The position numbers were made by a program, and so were the translations under genes. From Fictibacillus sp. FJAT-27399 (lineage in GTDB: Bacteria; Bacillota; Bacilli; Bacillales; Fictibacillaceae), in contig NZ_LMVC01000004.1 of assembly GCF_001510655.1 (NCBI RefSeq), forward strand, positions 102,084 to 147,455: DNA of 45,372 nt, given 5' to 3'. Shown here one piece after another: positions 40,188 to 45,372 of the stretch. The notes below the pieces were generated by a model that was not told the origin of the DNA, did not search any database, and saw only the letters and a list, made by a program, of their open reading frames with translations. Every line of letters begins with the position of its first letter. Position 1 is the stretch's first letter.

Positions 40188-41066
40188 ATGCGATTTGACG
40201 AAGCCTATTCTGGAAATGTATTTATTTTAAGCAAACAGGATTATGATAATGCAGATGCGGTCCTCTACGGAATGCCGATGGACTGGACGGTATCGTTCCG
40301 CCCGGGTTCACGATTCGGCCCTGCAAGAATCCGTGAAGTGTCTTTGGGGCTTGAGGAATACAGCCCATACGCGGACAAGCATCTTGAAGAAGTAAATTAT
40401 TTTGACGCAGGTGACATTCCGCTTCCGTTCGGAAATCCGCAGCGCAGCCTTGATCTTATCGAAGAATATGTTGCAACATTGCTTGACGCCGGCAAGTTTC
40501 CACTTGGCATGGGCGGAGAGCATCTCGTATCTTGGCCGATTTTTAAGGCATTGAAGAACAAGTATGATGATTTTGCCATCATCCATATCGATGCCCATGC
40601 TGATCTTCGGGAGCAGTATGAGGGAGAGCCGCTTTCCCACTCCACTCCTATTCGCAAGGCGTGCGGTTTGATCGGAGCGGAAAACGTCTACTCTTTCGGT
40701 ATTCGTTCCGGAATGAGAGAGGAATTCCAATTTGCCAAAGAATCCGGCATGCATATGCATAAGTTCGATGTGGCTGAGCCTTTGAAAAAGGTACTTCCTG
40801 CGCTTGCCGGCCGCAATGTCTACGTAACGATTGACATTGACGTTCTTGATCCTGCTCATGCACCGGGTACGGGAACAGCGGAAGCAGGTGGAATCACATC
40901 CAAAGAATTGCTGGAAGCGATTCACTTAATCTCCGAGTCTGACATCAACGTGATTGGTGCTGACCTGGTTGAAGTAGCTCCGATCTATGACCCTTCTGAA
41001 CAGACGCAGATCGCTGCGAGTAAATTCCTTCGGGAAATTCTCCTCGGCTGGGTCAACAAAAAATAA
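40188..41066 (+). CDS. speB: Agmatinase
   Basis: The 292-residue cytoplasmic ureohydrolase splits agmatine into putrescine and urea and so feeds SpeE. Manganese ligands of the arginase family are complete: His in PLGMGGEHLVSW (~106-117), Asp-x-His-x-Asp in AIIHIDAHADLRE (~130), and Asp-x-Asp in TIDIDVLDPAHAPGTGTAE (~221). The start is ATG 40188, with GAAAGGGG about 13 bases upstream, in agreement with SpeB lengths. The frame is open back to a TTG at 40071 in the repeat array, but that extension is repetitive and not part of the family. Confidence 0.95.
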   Translation: MRFDEAYSGNVFILSKQDYDNADAVLYGMPMDWTVSFRPGSRFGPARIREVSLGLEEYSPYADKHLEEVNYFDAGDIPLPFGNPQRSLDLIEEYVATLLDAGKFPLGMGGEHLVSWPIFKALKNKYDDFAIIHIDAHADLREQYEGEPLSHSTPIRKACGLIGAENVYSFGIRSGMREEFQFAKESGMHMHKFDVAEPLKKVLPALAGRNVYVTIDIDVLDPAHAPGTGTAEAGGITSKELLEAIHLISESDINVIGADLVEVAPIYDPSEQTQIAASKFLREILLGWVNKK

Positions 41067-41080
41067 TAGTGTAAACAAAG

Positions 41081-41112
41081 GACTAAAGCCTTTTGTAGGT
41101 TTTAGTCTTTTT
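41081..41112 (+). terminator. Terminator of speE-speB
   Basis: GACTAAAGCC (41081-41090) pairs with GGTTTTAGTC (41098-41107), followed by five T. Confidence 0.85.
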
Positions 41113-41125
41113 GTGTCGAAAAAAG

Positions 41126-41154
41126 TTACAAAATTGTGTCTATTTTGATATAGT
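41126..41154 (+). promoter_or_regulatory. Sigma-A-type promoter of the soluble kinase
   Basis: TTACAA (41126-41131), an exact 17-bp spacer and TATAGT (41149-41154) lie 42 bp before the start. Confidence 0.55.
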
Positions 41155-41196
41155 TATTAAGGTAAATGAATGCAAAAGCAGAAAGGAGCGAGGGGA

Positions 41197-42969
41197 ATGG
41201 GAAATAAGCTTACAAGGTCTACGATGCCTTTTATGCATCAGCTGTCGGATGCCATCATACTTCTAACCAAGGATTTTTCTATACAGGAGATCAATTCAGC
41301 CGCAGAAAAAATGACAGGCCGGGCACAGGCGGAGCTGAAAGGCCTACCCATCTCAAGCCTCCTTCCAGACTTGAATATAAAACGAAACAAACAGCAGGCT
41401 GTATTGTCTGGAGATATGCATGATTCGATGATTGTGGATGTGAGTATAGATGATCTGGGAACAGATGAAGCATATCAAGTCTGTATTCTCAAGCCTGTAA
41501 ACACAGATGTTGAGGAAGTTAACTCAGGAGCTATTGAAAATTTTCAGGAAGATCTATTGGTTACCCTAACTAATATTGTGCCTGACTTTATCGGGATTAA
41601 GGACGGATATGGGAAATTTGTTTACGCCAATAAATTTTCGGGTGATATATTTGGTTACCCGCATACAGGTTTTATCGGAAAAACCGATGCTGATCTTGCT
41701 CAGTTAGTTCCTTATTTCAAACCGGTTTTTGATTATTGTATTGAAACCGATGAAGGGGTTTGGCAAGAAGGCAAACTTCAGCGTTGTGTAGAAAAGATTC
41801 CGACGTCCTCAGGCGCCAGGATTTTTGATGTATACAAGATTCCAGTCTTTGATGAGGAAGGCGTTCGGAAAAACTTGCTCGTTTTCGGGCGGGAAATCAC
41901 AGACCAGGTTTTGTCCCATGAAAAACTGCAGGAAAGCGAATCGAGATACAGGCTATTGGCCGAAAACTCTACAGATATAATCTCCACTCATAATGTGGAG
42001 GGAGAAATGCTCTACGTTTCACCTGCATGCGAACAGCTGCTCGGATATACACCTCAGGAATTGCTGTCCAAAAAAGCCTTTGATCTCTTTCATCCAAGTG
42101 ATATTAGGCGATCGCTGAAGGTACATGAACAACTGTTAAAGGGAAGCGAAATCAGCAACTTCCAATTCAGGCTGAAGAGCAAAAAAGGCGAATACCACTG
42201 TGTTGAAGCGACCTGCCGGGGAATTAAGGATGAATTAACCGGTGAAGTCATTGAAATTATCGCTGTTACACGGGATATATCCGAACGGCTGGAGGCGGAA
42301 GAACTGCTTCGCAAGTCTGAAAAACTTTCGATTGTAGGCCAGCTTGCGGCTTCGGTAGCTCACGAAATCCGGAATCCGCTTACCGCACTGAAGGGTTTTA
42401 TTCAGCTTTTTCAATCTAAAGGAATCGTGGACTGCGAGAAATATTATGGCATTATACTGGATGAGCTGAACCGGATTGAGCAAATCATCACGGAACTGCT
42501 GATTCTTGCCAAACCTCAATCCAAGATGGTCGAAAAGAAGGGCATCAAAGAGCTCATTCATTACGTCGTGGACCTGCTTGACCGCCAGGCTCTTGTTCAC
42601 AATGTCCATATCGTTTGTGATTTGGAGGAAAACCTTCCTCTTATTAACTGTGTGGAAAATGAACTGAAGCAGGTGTTTATTAACTTAGTGAAAAATGCGA
42701 TTGAAGCGATGCCGGATGGAGGAATCATCCACATCGACAGTGAGCGCAAAGGCAGAAACATTGAAATTATAATTCAGGATCAGGGATGCGGAATCCCACC
42801 TGAAAGCCTAATGAAACTGGGTGAACCGTTCTATTCGACAAAAGAGAAGGGAACGGGGCTCGGATTAATGACGAGCTATAAAATCATCCAGGAGCATTTC
42901 GGTCAAATCAATATAGAAAGCGATTCCGGCAGAGGTACAGCTGTTAAAATCATCCTTCCAATCGCATGA
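41197..42969 (+). CDS. Soluble multi-PAS histidine kinase (KinA/KinE-like)
   Basis: The 590-residue protein has no membrane segment. It has three PAS-like domains: about 12-105 (SDAIILLTKDFSIQEINSAA), about 118-240 (IVPDFIGIKDGYGKFVYANK) and about 252-370 (LAENSTDIISTHNVEG). The HisKA domain follows with SVAHEIRNPLTALKGFIQLF and acceptor His389. The ATPase domain has NLVKNAIEAM, DQGCGI and GTGLGLMTSY. The layout resembles the soluble Bacillus sporulation kinases KinA and KinE, which phosphorylate Spo0F. No response regulator is near, so the partner is inferred. ATG 41197 follows AAAGGAG by 8 bases; the earlier ATG at 41170 lacks a site. Confidence 0.87.
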   Translation: MGNKLTRSTMPFMHQLSDAIILLTKDFSIQEINSAAEKMTGRAQAELKGLPISSLLPDLNIKRNKQQAVLSGDMHDSMIVDVSIDDLGTDEAYQVCILKPVNTDVEEVNSGAIENFQEDLLVTLTNIVPDFIGIKDGYGKFVYANKFSGDIFGYPHTGFIGKTDADLAQLVPYFKPVFDYCIETDEGVWQEGKLQRCVEKIPTSSGARIFDVYKIPVFDEEGVRKNLLVFGREITDQVLSHEKLQESESRYRLLAENSTDIISTHNVEGEMLYVSPACEQLLGYTPQELLSKKAFDLFHPSDIRRSLKVHEQLLKGSEISNFQFRLKSKKGEYHCVEATCRGIKDELTGEVIEIIAVTRDISERLEAEELLRKSEKLSIVGQLAASVAHEIRNPLTALKGFIQLFQSKGIVDCEKYYGIILDELNRIEQIITELLILAKPQSKMVEKKGIKELIHYVVDLLDRQALVHNVHIVCDLEENLPLINCVENELKQVFINLVKNAIEAMPDGGIIHIDSERKGRNIEIIIQDQGCGIPPESLMKLGEPFYSTKEKGTGLGLMTSYKIIQEHFGQINIESDSGRGTAVKIILPIA

Positions 42970-42998
42970 CGCACTTCCAGAAGGAGAAGTGCGTTTTT
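42970..42998 (+). terminator. Terminator of the soluble kinase
   Basis: CGCACTTC (42970-42977) pairs with GAAGTGCG (42986-42993), followed by five T. Confidence 0.9.
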
Positions 42999-43141
42999 CT
43001 TTGTTTGAGGGTAAGGTTGAAGAAATAGGGAAGAATCCTTTATAATAGTTGAGTTATAATCAATAATCATATGAGATTGGCATACAGAACAGATCAGTGC
43101 TTCTGTATTTTAATAGAAATGATAAAAAGGACGGATCCGAC

Positions 43142-43585
43142 ATGGAAGGACAAGACGCTGTAATTTCGGTCAATTTAATAATGGAAACCGTCATTCAGCA
43201 TGCAAAGGAAAAAGATGTACATAAAGGCGAAGCGGAAGGAACTCTTTACCGCAAAGGGGATAGTACGTTTCTCAAATATACGGAAGTTATAGAGGGCGCC
43301 GGTTCAGTCAACAATGTAATTAAAATGAACCATGAGGGCATAGTCATCTTAAGGAGCGGCAGTGTGGCCATGCGCCAGAAGTTTTTGATCGGGCAGACAA
43401 CACAGGGGATGTACGATACCCCATATGGCCAGCTATGGATGGAAACAACTACACATCAAATGAATTTCCGCTGGAACCAGCAGAGCAAAGAAGGCGATTT
43501 GCTCTTGAAGTATGGACTTGTACTGCAGGGAGAAGACACAGGCAATTATTCGATAAAGATCAATTTTCAGGAGGCAAAGTCATGA
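43142..43585 (+). CDS. ywiB: YwiB, DUF1934 beta-barrel protein
   Basis: The 147-residue cytoplasmic protein matches the DUF1934/YwiB family. It has a calycin-like beta structure with [20 protein letters not shown] in the first half, and [18 protein letters not shown] then [21 protein letters not shown] in the second. Its function is unknown, but it is almost always located next to argS. The stop codon overlaps the argS start (ATGA), showing translational coupling. I choose ATG 43142, with AAAAAGG 11 bases upstream. Confidence 0.88.
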   Translation: MEGQDAVISVNLIMETVIQHAKEKDVHKGEAEGTLYRKGDSTFLKYTEVIEGAGSVNNVIKMNHEGIVILRSGSVAMRQKFLIGQTTQGMYDTPYGQLWMETTTHQMNFRWNQQSKEGDLLLKYGLVLQGEDTGNYSIKINFQEAKS

Positions 43586-45252
43586 ACGTTGTAGACCAGG
43601 TAAAGCTACATTTAAAACAAGAGGTTGAAGAAGCGGTAATTAAGGCAGGATTGGCAGAAAGAGAACAGCTTCCAGAAGTGGTTCTTGAAATTCCAAAGGA
43701 TAAGTCGCACGGGGACTACGCGACCAATATGGCGATGCAGCTCGCTCGTATTGCCAAGAAAGCACCAAAAGTGATTGCAGAAGAAATTCTGAATCATTTT
43801 GATAAAAGTAAGGCATCCATCAGCAAGCTTGAAATTGCAGGTCCGGGATTCATAAACTTTTACATGGATAATGCGTATTTAACAGACTTAATTCCAGCTA
43901 TTCTTAAAGCAGGAGAAGATTACGGAAGAACAGAATTTGGCGGTGGAAAGAAGGTTCAGGTTGAGTTTGTATCAGCGAACCCGACAGGAAATCTTCACCT
44001 TGGACATGCGCGCGGAGCAGCTGTTGGTGATTCTCTTTGCAACATCCTTGATCGTGCAGGATATGAAGTCTCCCGTGAATATTATATTAATGATGCGGGA
44101 AACCAGATTAATAACCTTGCTTATTCCATTGAAGCACGATATTTTCAGGCACTTGGGCAAGAAAAGGAAATGCCGCAGGACGGATACTTCGGTAAAGATA
44201 TTATTGAATTCGGAAAAGACCTCGCTGAAGAGTACGGAGACAAATGGGCTGCAGCTGATGAAAAAGAGCGTTTCAACTTCTTCCGACAATACGGCCTTGG
44301 GAAGGAACTTGAGAAAATCAAAATCGATCTGGCTGAATTCCGGGTTAATTTTGATGTATGGTATTCTGAAACGTCCCTTTACGAATCCGGAAAGATCGAC
44401 AAGGCCCTCTCGAAACTGAAAGATGCAGGGGTTGTCTATGAAGAAGAAGGCGCGACTTGGTTCCGGACAACGGACTTTGGCGATGATAAAGACCGTGTTC
44501 TGATTAAGAATGACGGGTCGTATACGTATCTGACACCGGATATCTCTTATCACCAGGATAAGCTTGACCGAGGATTTGAGAAGCTGATCAACATTTGGGG
44601 AGCAGATCACCATGGTTATATTCCCCGAATGAAGGCGGCCATCCAGGCGCTTGGCTATGACCGTGAACAGCTCGATGTTTTAATTATCCAGCTTGTTTCC
44701 TTGTTCCAAAACGGGGAAAAAGTAAAGATGAGCAAACGTACGGGAAAAGCTGTAACCCTGAAAGATCTAATGGAAGAAGTAGGCATAGATGCAACTCGCT
44801 ACTTCTTCGCGATGAGAAGCTCTGACACCCATCTTGATTTTGATATGGACTTAGCGGTTTCAAAATCAAACGAGAATCCGGTATTCTATGTGCAGTACGC
44901 ACATGCCCGTGTATGCAGCATGCTGCGCCAGGGTGCGGAGATGGGCTTGTCCTGCGACGGAGAGCTTGACCTTTCTCACGTCTCCTCTGAAAAAGAGGTT
45001 GAGCTGCTGAAAAAGCTCGGCGAATTCCCGGCTGCGATTGATGAAGCTGCTGATAAGATGCTCACTCACCGCATCACGAACTATGTATTTGAACTGGCAT
45101 CTGCACTGCACAGCTTCTACAATGCTGAGCGAGTGCTCGATGCTGAAAATAAAGAAAAATCAACCGCTCGCTACGCGTTGATGAAGGCCACTCAAATCAC
45201 GATTGAAAACGCATTGAAGGTTGTGGGTGTTTCCGCACCTGAACGAATGTAA
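43582..45252 (+). CDS. argS: Arginyl-tRNA synthetase
   Basis: The 556-residue cytoplasmic class I synthetase charges tRNA-Arg. The N-terminal additional domain (about 1-115) has [17 protein letters not shown]. The HIGH motif is HLGH at 139-142 in [16 protein letters not shown]. The insertion with [15 protein letters not shown] is typical. The KMSK loop is KMSKRTG at 382-388. The anticodon-binding helices end in the usual SAPERM. The start is ATG 43582, with CAGGAGG 8 bases upstream; the longer frame from 43435 is a shadow of ywiB. Repeat copy G follows the stop by 11 bp. Confidence 0.97.
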   Translation: MNVVDQVKLHLKQEVEEAVIKAGLAEREQLPEVVLEIPKDKSHGDYATNMAMQLARIAKKAPKVIAEEILNHFDKSKASISKLEIAGPGFINFYMDNAYLTDLIPAILKAGEDYGRTEFGGGKKVQVEFVSANPTGNLHLGHARGAAVGDSLCNILDRAGYEVSREYYINDAGNQINNLAYSIEARYFQALGQEKEMPQDGYFGKDIIEFGKDLAEEYGDKWAAADEKERFNFFRQYGLGKELEKIKIDLAEFRVNFDVWYSETSLYESGKIDKALSKLKDAGVVYEEEGATWFRTTDFGDDKDRVLIKNDGSYTYLTPDISYHQDKLDRGFEKLINIWGADHHGYIPRMKAAIQALGYDREQLDVLIIQLVSLFQNGEKVKMSKRTGKAVTLKDLMEEVGIDATRYFFAMRSSDTHLDFDMDLAVSKSNENPVFYVQYAHARVCSMLRQGAEMGLSCDGELDLSHVSSEKEVELLKKLGEFPAAIDEAADKMLTHRITNYVFELASALHSFYNAERVLDAENKEKSTARYALMKATQITIENALKVVGVSAPERM

Positions 45253-45263
45253 ATAGAGGAAAA

Positions 45264-45372
45264 GGGGCTGTCCAAGAAGTCTGTAAGCTGTTGATTTCCG
45301 TTCCAGGCTGCTCGCTTTCCACGGGGCGTGCGGTGAGCCTTACCGGCGTGAACGCCTACTTTTTGGTGCAAG
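45264..45372 (+). repeat. Dispersed TIR element, copy G (cut by window end)
   Basis: It begins GGGGCTGTCCAAGAAGTC, the exact mirror of the right end of copies A and B, and runs into the shared core. It is the only copy here that shows this terminus as a left end. It lies directly downstream of argS. Confidence 0.85.

Noticed and set aside
42999-43141. T-box leader before ywiB-argS
   Set aside because: The gap is short, with no T-box bulge sequence and no antiterminator/terminator pair.

Overview
The window is chromosomal DNA from an endospore-forming Firmicute of the family Bacillaceae. Spore genes (gerQ, spo0M, pbpG, bpr), many GTG/TTG starts behind strong GGAGG sites, and blocks of gene order matching the Bacillus subtilis ywd/ywf/ywh/ywi region (ywdI, ywdK, gerQ, hemQ, pta, lipL, ywfO, ywgA, ywhD, pbpG, speE, speB, ywiB, argS) support this. 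A genus such as Fictibacillus is possible, but I cannot prove it from sequence alone. I see no rRNA, tRNA, CRISPR array, prophage or transposase gene.

Layout. 1-5.9 kb: NAD(P)-binding oxidoreductases, a small heme-copper-oxidase-like membrane protein, a SLAP-domain protein, yajQ, an alpha/beta hydrolase and a divergent pair of probable sigma-B stress genes. 6-12.2 kb: a secreted polysaccharide deacetylase, a large secreted nucleotidase/phosphodiesterase (yfkN type) and a membrane PAS histidine kinase. 12.2-17.8 kb: carbonic anhydrase, two small orphan genes, ywdI, a GH13 alpha-glucosidase, a small YvrJ-like membrane protein behind a perfect LexA box, ywdK and gerQ. 18-26.1 kb: hemQ, spo0M, pta, lipL with a methyltransferase, a small membrane protein, ywfO-ywgA and an RsbR-type stressosome protein. 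26.6-31 kb: bacillopeptidase F. 31-36 kb: a purine permease with PurR-like boxes, ywhD and the class A penicillin-binding protein pbpG. 36.2-45.3 kb: mtaD, a hidden type I toxin-antitoxin locus, a ketopantoate reductase, speE-speB, a soluble multi-PAS histidine kinase, ywiB and argS.

The genes fall into themes. Polyamine synthesis (speB makes putrescine, speE makes spermidine plus methylthioadenosine) lies near mtaD, which can deaminate the methylthioadenosine. Two orphan kinases, spo0M, gerQ and pbpG belong to sporulation. YflT-like, Lmo0937-like and RsbR proteins belong to the general stress response. YfkN, Bpr and the deacetylase are exported enzymes.

The most unusual content is between the genes. 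(1) A convergent type I toxin-antitoxin locus at 37566-37926 encodes a 27-residue holin-like peptide. (2) Seven copies of a roughly 190-330 bp non-coding element with terminal inverted repeats lie at 1, 4666, 15779, 16965, 33315, 35940 and 45264. (3) Two arrays of an 8-bp word, GCAAGTAA, repeat with an almost exact 21-bp period, one of them inside the speE-speB operon. (4) A related 20-21 bp array is built on TATCGAAAA. (5) An SOS box controls a lone holin-like gene.
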